From Bog-473 sp963770645 (lineage in GTDB: Bacteria > Actinomycetota > Acidimicrobiia > Acidimicrobiales > RAAP-2), in NCBI GenBank assembly GCA_963770645.1, contig CAVYQL010000005.1, forward strand, positions 62,001 to 126,000: a stretch of DNA of 64,000 nt, written 5' to 3'. The notes beneath the pieces were generated by a model. That model was not told the origin of the DNA. It saw nothing but the letters and a program-made list of their open reading frames with translations, and did not search any database. The position numbers were made by a program, and so were the translations under genes. How positions within the stretch are numbered: position 1 is the first letter of the stretch; the number at the start of each line of letters is the position of its first letter. Of the stretch, positions 23,902 through 31,980 are shown in pieces.

Positions 23902-25008
23902 GTGGACTTCACGTACGACGACGAGCAGCTCGCGCTCCAAGAGGTGGCGCGCAACGCCCTCGAGCGCGAGTGCGGGCCCGACCTGCTGCGCCAGCTGGCC
24001 GAGGACGACGCCGGGATCACGCCCGGCCTGTGGTCGACGCTGGTCGACCTCGGCTGGACCGGCCTGCTCGTACCCGAGGACCAGGGTGGCGTCGGCGCCG
24101 GGTTGCTCGAGACGACCATCGTCCTCGAGCAGATGGGCCGCATCCCGCTGCCCGGTCCGTTCTTCTCCTCGGCGGTGGCAGCCACGTTGGCCGCCCGGGC
24201 CCTCGGCGCCACCGAACTGCTCGCCGACCTCGCCGCCGGGACGACACGCGGCACCCTCGCGGTGGGGGAGCAGGGGCACGGCGAACCGCTCGGCACCGTG
24301 CGCACGCGGGCCCGGCGCAAAGCCGCGCGGTGGGTGCTCTCCGGCGAGAAGCCCGTCGTCATGGACGGCCACACGGCCGACTGGGCCATCGTCGTGGCAC
24401 GCAGCGAGGAGGGTGTGCGCTCCTACCTGCTCGAGTCGCCGGCCTCTTCTGCGGCGGCCGAGCTCGTCCCCTCGCTCGACCCGACCCGCAAGCTGGCCCG
24501 CCTCGTCCTCGACGAGACGCCGGTCGCGCCGCTCGGCCCCTCGGGCAACCAGGCCGGCCTGTGGCGGCGCCTCCTCGACGACATCGCCGTCGGGCTGGCG
24601 GCCGAGACCGTCGGCGCCGCCGACCGGGCGCTGGGCGAGGCCATCGCCTACACCTCCGAGCGCATCGTCTTCGACAAGCCGGTCTCCACCTACCAGTCCA
24701 TCCGCCACCGCCTGGTCGAGATGTACCAGCAGGTCGAGATGGCCCGGGCCGGTTTCCAGTTCGCCGCCTGGGCTTCGGACACCGAGTCCCCCGAGCGCGA
24801 GCAGTCGGCGGCCATGGCGGCGGGCTACGCGGCGGAGGCCGGCACCCGGGTGACTGGCGAGGACATCCAGATGCACGGCGGGGTCGGCTTCACCTGGGCC
24901 AACGACGCCCACTTCCTCTTCAAGCGGGTCAAGCAGAACGAGATCCTCTTCGGCGGCGCCGGCTCGCAGCGACACCGGCTGGCCACCATGTTCATAGAGT
25001 CTGCGTGA
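23902..25008 (+). CDS. Acyl-CoA dehydrogenase, small-subunit type
   Basis: 368 residues from GTG 23902 with AGGAGAG upstream. It starts MDFTYDDEQLALQEVARNAL and has GWTGLLVPEDQGGVGAGLLE, ASTYQSIRHRLVEMYQQ-like helix IV (STYQSIRHRLVEMYQQVEMA) and the C-terminal MHGGVGFTWANDAHFLFKRV. The middle domain is reduced and lacks a clear FAD motif. This is the pattern of the partner subunit in alpha2-beta2 acyl-CoA dehydrogenases such as the FadE pairs of cholesterol catabolism. The divergent gene at 22545 has the full middle domain and is the natural partner. The gene is followed by a repeat-containing gap and an acyl-CoA ligase. Confidence 0.88.
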   Translation: MDFTYDDEQLALQEVARNALERECGPDLLRQLAEDDAGITPGLWSTLVDLGWTGLLVPEDQGGVGAGLLETTIVLEQMGRIPLPGPFFSSAVAATLAARALGATELLADLAAGTTRGTLAVGEQGHGEPLGTVRTRARRKAARWVLSGEKPVVMDGHTADWAIVVARSEEGVRSYLLESPASSAAAELVPSLDPTRKLARLVLDETPVAPLGPSGNQAGLWRRLLDDIAVGLAAETVGAADRALGEAIAYTSERIVFDKPVSTYQSIRHRLVEMYQQVEMARAGFQFAAWASDTESPEREQSAAMAAGYAAEAGTRVTGEDIQMHGGVGFTWANDAHFLFKRVKQNEILFGGAGSQRHRLATMFIESA

Positions 25009-25094
25009 GCCCGGGGGAGCGTCTGCATGAGCCCGCGAGAGCGTCTGCGTGAGCCCCGTCTGCGTGTGCCGCCGCCCGAGTTCATAGAGTCTGC
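24991..25094. repeat. Local duplication around TTCATAGAGTCTGC and GTCTGC(G/A)TGAGCCC
   Basis: TTCATAGAGTCTGC occurs at 24991-25004, across the last codons of the dehydrogenase gene, and again at 25081-25094, just before the ligase start. Between them, three further copies of GTCTGC followed by TGAG or TGTG occur. The gap looks built by small tandem duplications of the gene end. Confidence 0.7.
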
Positions 25095-25097
25095 AGC

Positions 25098-26792
25098 GTG
25101 ACCAATTCATCGGCTGCCTCGCCCTCGTCGCCCTCGTCGCTCTCATCGCTCTCATCGAACTCGTCGCCTCGCTTCACCCTGAGCCCGATGCCGGACGACT
25201 TGGCAGAGCGCTACCTGCGCGAAGGGCTCTGGGACGACCGGACGCTCGGGCAGCTCCTGCACGACGCGTTGCTCGAGGACCCCGGGCGTCGCTTCCGGAT
25301 CTGGTCGCCGACCAAGCCCTACGTGGGCACGGCGGTCGAGGTCTACGACGAGGCACTACGCGTGGCCAATGGCCTGCGCGCCTTTGGCTTCGGCCCGGGC
25401 GACATGGTCGCGTTCCAGCTCCCCAACTGGGTGGAGGCGGCAATCACCTTCTATGCCTGCTCCATCCTCGGCGCGACGATCGTGCCGATCGTGCACTTCT
25501 ACGGGCCCAAGGAGGTCGGGTTCATCCTGCGCCAGAGCGGTGCGCGCGCCCTCATCACCACCTCGACCTACGGCAAGCGCGACTACCTCGCCGAGCTGGC
25601 GACCATTCGCGACGGCCTGAACGACCTCGAGGTCGTCTTCGTCGTGGGCGACACGGGGGGCGCGCCGGACCTGGTGGGCTTCGACGAGCTCCGCAGCGCG
25701 CAGCCAATGGACGGACCCATCGCCGTCGACCCCGACAGCCCGGCCGTCATCGGCTACACGTCGGGCACCACAGCCGATCCCAAGGGCGTCGTGCACACCC
25801 ACCGGACCCTCGGCTGCGAGGTGCGTCAGCTGTCGGGACACCAGAAAGAACGTGATCGTGCCGGTCTCGTCGGTGCGCCCGTCGGCCACGCCATCGGCAT
25901 GCTCGGCGGCCTGCTCTGCCCCTTGGTGGGGGGGAAGGCGATCTACATGATCGACGGCTGGGACCCGCCGACCGTGCTGGCGGCCATGGTGGAAGAGGAC
26001 ATCGCCGCGGGCAGCGGGTCGACATACTTCTTCACCAGCCTCCTCGACAGCCCGGGCTTCGGGCCCGAGCACGTCGAGCTCATGCACTTCATCGGACTGG
26101 GCGGCTCGCCCATCCCCGACGCGGTGGCCGAGCGGGCGGACGACCTCGGGATCTCGCTCGTGCGCGCCTACGGCAGCACCGAGCACCCCTCGGTCACCGG
26201 CTCCGAACACGAGGCGCCGCGCGAGAAGCGCATCCACACGGACGGCCGTCCGATGGACGGTGTCGAGATCCGGACGGTGGACGAGGACGGCAACGACGTC
26301 GGTGTGGGTAACCCCGGCGAGATCCTCTCCCGCGGGCCCGACCGCTTCGCCGGCTACACGGACCCGGCCCTGACCGCCGAGGCAATCGAAGAAGGTGGGT
26401 GGTTCCACACGGGTGACGTCGGCATCATCGACCCCGACGGCTACCTCACCATCACCGACCGCGTGAAGGACATCATCATCCGCGGTGGCGAGAATGTGAG
26501 CGCGGCCGAGGTCGAACAGCTGCTCGCTCACATGAAGGGCGTGGCCGAGGTGGCCGTCGTGGCCGCCCCCGACGAGCGACTTGGTGAGCACGGCTGCGCC
26601 TACTTCCGCATGCAGCCCGGCAGCGAGGGTGCCGCCCCCGACCTCGAGGCGGTGCGGGCGCACCTGCAGGCGGCCGGCCTGGCCCGGCAGAAGTGGCCCG
26701 AGGAGTTGCGCATCGTCGACGAACTGCCGCGTACGCCGTCGGGGAAGGTCCAGAAGTTCGTCCTCCGTGAGCGCCTCCGCGCCGGCGAATAG
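25098..26792 (+). CDS. Acyl-CoA synthetase (AMP-dependent ligase family)
   Basis: 564 residues from GTG 25098; an ATG at 25188 (MPDDLAERYL) is an alternative that drops a Ser-rich leader. Adenylation motifs are VIGYTSGTTADPKGVVHTHR (P-loop-like A3), VRAYGSTEHPSVTGSE (A5), GWFHTGDVGIIDPDGYLTIT (A7) and DRVKDIIIRGGENVSAAEVE (A8). A10 is RTPSGKVQKFVLRERL with its catalytic Lys. The enzyme activates a carboxylic acid to its CoA thioester; the motifs fit medium-chain or cyclic acids but give no certain substrate. It lies after the dehydrogenase at 23902 in the same direction and probably supplies substrate to the block at 20930-25008. Confidence 0.9.
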   Translation: MTNSSAASPSSPSSLSSLSSNSSPRFTLSPMPDDLAERYLREGLWDDRTLGQLLHDALLEDPGRRFRIWSPTKPYVGTAVEVYDEALRVANGLRAFGFGPGDMVAFQLPNWVEAAITFYACSILGATIVPIVHFYGPKEVGFILRQSGARALITTSTYGKRDYLAELATIRDGLNDLEVVFVVGDTGGAPDLVGFDELRSAQPMDGPIAVDPDSPAVIGYTSGTTADPKGVVHTHRTLGCEVRQLSGHQKERDRAGLVGAPVGHAIGMLGGLLCPLVGGKAIYMIDGWDPPTVLAAMVEEDIAAGSGSTYFFTSLLDSPGFGPEHVELMHFIGLGGSPIPDAVAERADDLGISLVRAYGSTEHPSVTGSEHEAPREKRIHTDGRPMDGVEIRTVDEDGNDVGVGNPGEILSRGPDRFAGYTDPALTAEAIEEGGWFHTGDVGIIDPDGYLTITDRVKDIIIRGGENVSAAEVEQLLAHMKGVAEVAVVAAPDERLGEHGCAYFRMQPGSEGAAPDLEAVRAHLQAAGLARQKWPEELRIVDELPRTPSGKVQKFVLRERLRAGE

Positions 26793-26862
26793 CGGCGCCG
26801 CGGAAACAGAGGCGCGCCGAAGCGGCCCCTGCGTCCTGAATTCGAAATCGGGGCCCGCCTCG

Positions 26863-28011
26863 CTACTCAGGCTCTGGCGGAGGGCGCCCATTCCGCAGAC
26901 GGTTGTGGAATCCGCACAGCAGACGGCCGTTCTCCTGCGTTGTCACGCCGCTGTTGCACCAAGGATCGATGTGGTCCGCCTGGCAACGGGCGGCTGGCTC
27001 GTCACAAAAAGGGTGGCAGCACTGCCTGTCGCGCAGCTCGATCGCCCGTCGCGTCGCACCGGTGAACAGCCGCTGCTTCGGGGAGACCTCGACTCGTCCC
27101 GAGGGCTCCATGACGGCCCGTTCGAGGTCCGCGACGCTCAACCAGTCGACCAATTCCCCAGGCGACACCACAATGCCCTCGGAAAGCTCGCACACACGAC
27201 CTGACAGTGTCGGCCAGTCGACCAAAACGCTGAAGAGGGGAGCGGGATGTCGCGGGCTGTCCGGACCGACCACGGATGACCGGGCGGCCATCTCGACCAG
27301 GGCGTCAGCCCTCCGTTGGGCTGATGTGCGCCACAGGTCCTCCAGCGAGGGGTCCTTGCCGAGGTCCTCCCGGGCTCGAGCCCAGTCGGCCTTGAAGAAC
27401 TCCTGCTCGATCCGGTTCAACTCGTTCGCGATGATCGATCCCGAGATCGGGTCGAGGGTGATCTGGCCCAGGTACATCCCCGAGAACGACGGCTCGAGGT
27501 AGACGTCTCGCCGGGCTCGTCTCGCTTCTGCGGCGTCCTCGGTGCCATCGGGGTCCGCGAGCTGGTCCCAATAGGCGACGGCGCGAATGAACTGCTCGAA
27601 GCGGAGCCGCTTGGCCTGCTTGACGAGCATCGCCTCGTCGCGAGCCAGGATTTCCGGGTTGTCTTCTCTTCGGAGAGAGGCGACCGCGTCGAGGTGCGCG
27701 GAGGTGAGCTCACCGCTCTCGAAGGCCTGGGCTGTGACAGGGAGGTGGCGGAGATGGCGACCCCGTCGCACCAGCCGACGGCCCATCGCCCGCGGAAGGC
27801 GACACATGGTGGACATCCACGCTGCCGCAGTCTTGGCACCGTCGGCGCTCCAGTCCCCGCTTGCCTCGAATGCGGCAACGGCGTGTGTTGTGACGGACTC
27901 CAGTCGCGTCAATTGCCGGACCAAGGACGTGACGGAGGCACCGTCACAGTGCGAAGCCGGGCTTTCGGCTATCAGCTCGTCAATGACCTCCACCAAGGCC
28001 TCGATGCTCAT
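26863..28011 (-). CDS. DUF222 / HNH endonuclease domain protein (13E12-type)
   Basis: 382 residues from ATG 28011. The DUF222 helical part covers residues 1-290, with ALVEVIDELIAESPASHCDG, AFESGELTSAHLDAVASLRR and ARSSVVGPDSPRHPAPLFSV. A C-terminal HNH nuclease domain has LRDRQCCHPFCDEPAARCQ, ADHIDPWCNSGVTTQENGRL and LCGFHNRLRN, with both Cys pairs and the His residues of the HNH fold. Such genes are numerous and dispersed in actinobacterial genomes and are often linked to mobile DNA. The cellular role is not established. It is a single gene with its own promoter region. Confidence 0.88.
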   Translation of the reverse strand: MSIEALVEVIDELIAESPASHCDGASVTSLVRQLTRLESVTTHAVAAFEASGDWSADGAKTAAAWMSTMCRLPRAMGRRLVRRGRHLRHLPVTAQAFESGELTSAHLDAVASLRREDNPEILARDEAMLVKQAKRLRFEQFIRAVAYWDQLADPDGTEDAAEARRARRDVYLEPSFSGMYLGQITLDPISGSIIANELNRIEQEFFKADWARAREDLGKDPSLEDLWRTSAQRRADALVEMAARSSVVGPDSPRHPAPLFSVLVDWPTLSGRVCELSEGIVVSPGELVDWLSVADLERAVMEPSGRVEVSPKQRLFTGATRRAIELRDRQCCHPFCDEPAARCQADHIDPWCNSGVTTQENGRLLCGFHNRLRNGRPPPEPE

Positions 28012-28179
28012 GCGCCAATCACATCATGTGGTTGTCACATTGGATGGCTTGCGTCGTCGCCATGGCGTTGCGCTGAATCGGACAGAAATTCTTCGCGCAG
28101 CCGGCGCGATCGGCGACCGTTCTCTCGCGAGGGCTGCATGCGATATCAGGAACGATGAGCAACAAAGGAGTACTAGATC

Positions 28180-28461
28180 ATGGCCATCTGCGCGTTCTGT
28201 GGCAGCGAAATGCTGCAAGGCGCGACTTGCAGCGACGAGTCGCTACGGATCGGCGGCGCCGACTACGAGCCTGTCCGATGGGGCGACGAGCGAGGTTATC
28301 GATTCCCATACGTGACCGATCGTTGCGGCGACTGCGGCGTATCCAAGGGTGGCGTCCACCATCACGGCTGCGATCTCGAGCAGTGTCCGGCCTGTCTGAG
28401 CCAGGCGCTTAGCTGTGGCTGCATGGATCATTGCGAGCCGGGAGAAAACAGGGCGAGTTAA
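28180..28461 (+). CDS. Small cysteine-rich protein, probable zinc-binding
   Basis: 93 residues from ATG 28180 with AAAGGAG upstream. Cysteine motifs are CAFCG (residues 4-8), DRCGDCGV, HHHGCDLEQCPACLSQ and SCGCMDHC. This gives at least two CxxC-type knuckles plus a His cluster, enough for one or two zinc sites. Proteins of this pattern are found widely in actinobacteria as unnamed small proteins. It has no recognisable enzyme signature. It lies between the DUF222/HNH gene and a convergent reductase. A role in nucleic-acid or protein binding is only a guess from the cysteine spacing. Confidence 0.75.
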   Translation: MAICAFCGSEMLQGATCSDESLRIGGADYEPVRWGDERGYRFPYVTDRCGDCGVSKGGVHHHGCDLEQCPACLSQALSCGCMDHCEPGENRAS

Positions 28462-28478
28462 GCGCCTGACCGCAACCT

Positions 28479-29324
28479 TTACGGGAGCACGTCAAGTGCT
28501 TCTTGGTCGAGGACCAAGTCTGCAGCGGCAAGATTCTCCTCCAAATGCTGCAGCGACGAAGTCCCGGGAATGAGCAGCACGGTCGGGGCTCGCTGGAGTA
28601 ACCAGGCGAGCGCAACTTGAGCCGGCGTTGCACCGAGTCGATCAGCCGCTGCGACGACGGAAGCCGCACCGAGAACTGGATTCTCGGAATTGAAGGCGGA
28701 GCCCAACGGAAAGAATGGGACAAAGGGAACTCCATCCGATCGGCAAGCCTCGAAGACATCGTCTCCTGAGGTTTCAGCCAAGTTGTAGGAATTCTGGACG
28801 CACGCGATTTCGATCAGAGATTGGGCGGTCCGGTACTGCTCCAAGTCGACATTGCTCAGTCCAATGCTCCCGATCAGGCCCTCCTGACGCAAGGCTTCCA
28901 TGGCGTCCAGCTGCTCGCTGAGCGAAACTTCGGATTCGGGATGTCGACGCAGATTGACCACTGGGACTTGCTCCAAGCCGAGGGATTCGAGATTGGCTTC
29001 GACCCCGGCCCGGAGCTGCTCGGGCCGTTGCGCGGCATGCCACTGACCCTGATCGTCTCTTGCCGCCCCGACCTTTGAAACAATCACCAACCCGTCCGGA
29101 TAGGGATACAGCGCCTCCCGCAGCAAGGCATTGGCCACGTCGGGTCCGTAGAACTGTGCCGTGTCGATGTGATTCACCCCGGCGTCCATTGCACGACGAA
29201 GCACTCTCAATGCAATGTCCCGGTCCTTCGGCGGACCGAACACTCCTGGTCCGGGGAGCTGCATCGCGCCGAAGCCCATGCGGCGGACAGATCGGCTACC
29301 TAGTGCGACAGATTCATTCGACAT
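28479..29324 (-). CDS. Aldo/keto reductase, PdxI/YdbC-like
   Basis: 281 residues from ATG 29324 (MSNESVALG). It is an (alpha/beta)8 NADPH-dependent reductase: VNHIDTAQFYGPDVANALLR with catalytic Asp and Tyr near residues 49-53, and IVSKVG with catalytic Lys. It also has GLIGSIGLSNVDLEQYRTAQ, CVQNSYNLA, VPFFPLGS and LAWLLQRAPTVLLIPGTSSL (cofactor phosphate site). The usual catalytic His position lies in QVPVVNLRRHP, where the VVNLR pattern matches E. coli YdbC/PdxI, a pyridoxal reductase. That assignment comes from family resemblance. The gene is single and convergent with the small zinc protein gene. Confidence 0.85.
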   Translation of the reverse strand: MSNESVALGSRSVRRMGFGAMQLPGPGVFGPPKDRDIALRVLRRAMDAGVNHIDTAQFYGPDVANALLREALYPYPDGLVIVSKVGAARDDQGQWHAAQRPEQLRAGVEANLESLGLEQVPVVNLRRHPESEVSLSEQLDAMEALRQEGLIGSIGLSNVDLEQYRTAQSLIEIACVQNSYNLAETSGDDVFEACRSDGVPFVPFFPLGSAFNSENPVLGAASVVAAADRLGATPAQVALAWLLQRAPTVLLIPGTSSLQHLEENLAAADLVLDQEALDVLP

Positions 29325-29414
29325 GCGCTTCGGTATACCCGGCAACGATCGCCTGTCGAGTCAGGGCCGACCCGAGGCGACTGGCTCACCGGAGGAATCT
29401 GTGCGATTCCCCAG

Positions 29415-30221
29415 CTAATCGGCGCCGACCACCTTGAAGTTCGAGTTGACGAAAATGTGGTGAGGCCAGTTGACGCCGATGTTGTGGACCTCGTATTCGC
29501 CGTTGCTCAGCTTCACGACACGGTCGACAACTCCCCCGGGGTAGGCGGCCAGCGCAGCTTCGGTCGCCTTGTTGGCGGTTGTGCCGCTGACGATTGTCCC
29601 TGACCCCTCGCTGTAGCTGGCGGGGATCTGACCGACCTGCTTTGACGCTCCCGCGACACCCTTCTGGTAAGGGATCACCGTGGCCGCCGTGGACGCCTTC
29701 GATCCGGTCGTGGACTGCACGACGATTTGGGAGGCCTTGATGGTCGTCGAACTCACGGTCCCCAGTACGAGGACGGGTTCACCCTTGGTGAGGGCATTTT
29801 TCGAGGTCGAGTTCGTCCCTCTGTCGAATGTGGTCGAAGACGATTCGTCGACAGTCACCTCCTGACCGGAGGACGTGGTCAGGGTGAAACTCGACTTCGC
29901 CATGTTCCCGATCGTGCCGGTTGATCCCCCGGCAGCGGGTCCAGATCGGGCGTTGGATCCGTGGCCACCGGATCCGACGTGCCCAGGGGGGTCGCCGGTA
30001 GCCACTGATTGGGCGGCCCCAGCCGACGACGAGCCGAGACCGATGAACAAACCCGTCGCAGCGGCGGCCAGTGCGGCACCCGCGATCAAACCCCGCCTCA
30101 CGTTCAAGAGCCGCCCCCGAACCCTCGGGTGGTTTGCTCGCCGGGCCCTGGCCGGGGTAGTCCCAAGGTCGGGATCAGCAAGAATGCCGTCCCGGGCACT
30201 GGCTGGCTCGTCATCATTCAT
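29415..30221 (-). CDS. Membrane-anchored DUF5666-like extracytoplasmic protein
   Basis: 268 residues from ATG 30221 (MNDDEPASARDG), preceded by AGGAG. A long frame extends above but lacks a site. The cytoplasmic N-terminus of about 45 residues ends in an Arg-rich stretch. One membrane helix follows (LIAGAALAAAATGLFIGLGS), then a Gly/Ser linker. The outer domain has IGNMAKSSFTLTTSSGQEVT, TTFDRGTNSTSKNALTKG and LVLGTVSSTTIKASQIVV, a beta-barrel pattern like DUF5666. The C-terminal part (GGVVDRVVKLSNGEYEVHN, HHIFVNSNFKVVGAD) resembles PepSY-type modules. The function is unknown. It has a long upstream region of 356 bases. Confidence 0.65.
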   Translation of the reverse strand: MNDDEPASARDGILADPDLGTTPARARRANHPRVRGRLLNVRRGLIAGAALAAAATGLFIGLGSSSAGAAQSVATGDPPGHVGSGGHGSNARSGPAAGGSTGTIGNMAKSSFTLTTSSGQEVTVDESSSTTFDRGTNSTSKNALTKGEPVLVLGTVSSTTIKASQIVVQSTTGSKASTAATVIPYQKGVAGASKQVGQIPASYSEGSGTIVSGTTANKATEAALAAYPGGVVDRVVKLSNGEYEVHNIGVNWPHHIFVNSNFKVVGAD

Positions 30222-30577
30222 CTCAGCACTCCTGTCCTGCGCGTATCTCCAAGAGTGCGACGTCCTCATGTGGGGCCGCTGTAAGCCCCCTGCGGGGCGG
30301 CTTCGAATCCCTGCACCGAAGAAGGCAGGTCGCTCCAGTGGGTCCGGGGCTTTCGAATCATCGTTGTCGGTGTCTTGATTGCCGCAGTCAGTAGTCACCT
30401 AACGATTGCACCGGTCGGATTGGGATCGTCCTGTTGCAGCCGCCTTCTGCCTGATCATGCGACGCCGCAGAGGAAGGTCCACAACGGACTGACTTCGCCT
30501 GTCCCACTTCGCCATCAGGTCATCGGTTCAGTCCCACGGCAGGGTCGCTGGCGTTCCCTTAGACCGGCGGGAACGAA
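30222..30577. other. Upstream region of the DUF5666-like gene, no gene seen
   Basis: The 356 bases between two minus-strand genes contain the leader and promoter of the gene at 29415 and no supported coding sequence. A segment near 30292-30325 (GGCTTCGAATCCCTGC) resembles a tRNA T-arm. No acceptor or anticodon arm can be folded around it. Confidence 0.4.
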
Positions 30578-30874
30578 TCAGATATGGACGACGCGACGGA
30601 TGTCGTCGATTGAGAGTTCGGCGGTTTCGTGCCCACCACATTGAGCACAGTCTCGCGTGTGTCTCCAAGACCGGATCTGTCGAGTATGTGTCGCGTTCAG
30701 GTAGATGGTAAATGTCTCAACCTGCGGTTCGAGATGGAGACCGCAGTACGGACGCCACTCGGTGGTTACTGGTCGATCGGCGACTTCGATGCCCTTGAGT
30801 ATGCGACAGAACTGCTTGTGTTCCTGGTCGAAGATCCAGGTGCTATGGCACGATTCCAAGACGATGGCGTCCAC
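30578..30874 (-). CDS. Small conserved cysteine-containing protein, paralogue A
   Basis: 98 residues from GTG 30874. The start is fixed by alignment with the paralogue at 46674-46967, whose ATG lies at the same position. Shared segments are IVLESCHSTWIFD, FCRILKGI, TEWRPY/TEWRTY, YLNATHTRQIRS/YLNEARTRLIRS and DC-x2-CGG-x2-TAELS-x2-DI. The CxxC near the end and the two earlier cysteines suggest metal binding or a redox role. I do not recognise the family or its function. The longer frame to 30985 is not supported by the paralogue. It overlaps no neighbour and follows a mechanosensitive-channel gene in the same direction by 73 bases. Confidence 0.7.
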   Translation of the reverse strand: MDAIVLESCHSTWIFDQEHKQFCRILKGIEVADRPVTTEWRPYCGLHLEPQVETFTIYLNATHTRQIRSWRHTRDCAQCGGHETAELSIDDIRRVVHI

Positions 30875-30947
30875 CACGCAACCATGACCCGAGGGGCTGA
30901 ACTCACGCGTTGAGAAACCTGGAGGTCCGCTGAGGACCTCGTTGCAG

Positions 30948-31643
30948 TTAGATGACGCCAGCGTCGCGATCGGGTTTACCCGCATCGGTCATTCCCGATA
31001 CGGTCTTGGACAAAGATTGATCTCGAGGGGCGCTCGCGCCGACCGCGGCAGCGCGCGTCGCGGAGTTTGGAACTTTGAGCGGTCCGTCGGAGGTCGCGAG
31101 TGTCACGTACGTCAGGCTCATCGAGATCACTGTGCCCTCGAATTCCCCGGCGAGGGCACCTGATCTGACCCGAATGTGGTGACCCAGTTTGAACGGCCGC
31201 GCCGCCAAGAGAACGAGGCCTGCGAATACGTTGCCGAGACTTTGTTGCGCTGCGATGCCCAGAATGACCCTCACGATGGCGCCACCAAGGAGCAGATGAC
31301 CCAACGGGTACCTCGTCAGACCTAAAGCGCAGGTCGCGGCGACTAGGTAGCCGGCGATGGTAACGATCATTCGGATCGCTCCGCCGACTCCGGGTCTGCC
31401 CCTCCGGCTCGCCAGTTCATCTACGACTATTGCAAAGGCGCGGATCGAAACGACCGCCGGAAAGACGAACGCGACAGGAAAGGCAATCGCGAGCACCGTT
31501 CGCCCATCGGGCAGTCCTGTCTGCCAGTCCTTGGCTGCACTTCCAACGAGAAGCACCATTAGCGCAACCAGCCCTGCAACGGCCGCAGTGCGGAGACTGC
31601 CATGGCCAGCTCTCACATTCGATGAATCGCGAAATATCTTCAA
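30948..31643 (-). CDS. Small MscS-type mechanosensitive ion channel, C-terminally short
   Basis: 231 residues from ATG 31643. Hydrophobic segments occur at about residues 17-38, 48-76, 90-108 and 112-145. The last is the pore helix with GIAAQQSLGNVFAGLVLLAA, matching the Gly/Ala-rich TM3 of MscS. The beta domain follows: RPFKLGHHIRVRSGALAGEF, EGTVISMSLTYVTLATSDG and LKVPNS. After that there are only about 35 polar residues, so the cytoplasmic alpha/beta vestibule of MscS is missing. The pore and upper beta ring may still form a channel. It is followed by the small cysteine protein gene. Confidence 0.75.
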   Translation of the reverse strand: MKIFRDSSNVRAGHGSLRTAAVAGLVALMVLLVGSAAKDWQTGLPDGRTVLAIAFPVAFVFPAVVSIRAFAIVVDELASRRGRPGVGGAIRMIVTIAGYLVAATCALGLTRYPLGHLLLGGAIVRVILGIAAQQSLGNVFAGLVLLAARPFKLGHHIRVRSGALAGEFEGTVISMSLTYVTLATSDGPLKVPNSATRAAAVGASAPRDQSLSKTVSGMTDAGKPDRDAGVI

Positions 31644-31980
31644 CCTGAGTGGCTCCCAACCGCCTGCCGCTTCGTTCGTGAAGGTCGGAGCTATACCGGC
31701 ACGTCAACGACAGAACCCACCACGTGGACGAATCAGGAGAGCCCAGACACCCTTGTTGATTGCCAACAAGAGAACGCCAGCCCCGCCGCCTTCATCCCAG
31801 CTTCTGGCAGTCTCGGCACTTGATGCCTTTCTACGGCTCTTTACTACTGTCTCCAGCGAACACCGGGAGGTCTACCAACCGGCACTTCCATGACGCCTCC
31901 GGCCACTGCCTACGATTGAGCGTGGCGATGGCCCTCCGTCAGGCGGGCGTTGTGCCGAGGACAAGGGACCGGTCAAGCCC
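31644..31980. other. Divergent promoter region, no gene seen
   Basis: The 337 bases between the mechanosensitive-channel gene (minus) and the alpha/beta hydrolase gene (plus). The overlapping short open frames lack homology-like motifs or ribosome-binding sites. Confidence 0.4.

Noticed and set aside
30285..30335. tRNA-like T-arm (GGCTTCGAATCCCTGC)
   Set aside because: Position 53 cannot pair with 61, and no acceptor stem, D-arm or anticodon arm can be folded within 100 bases upstream.
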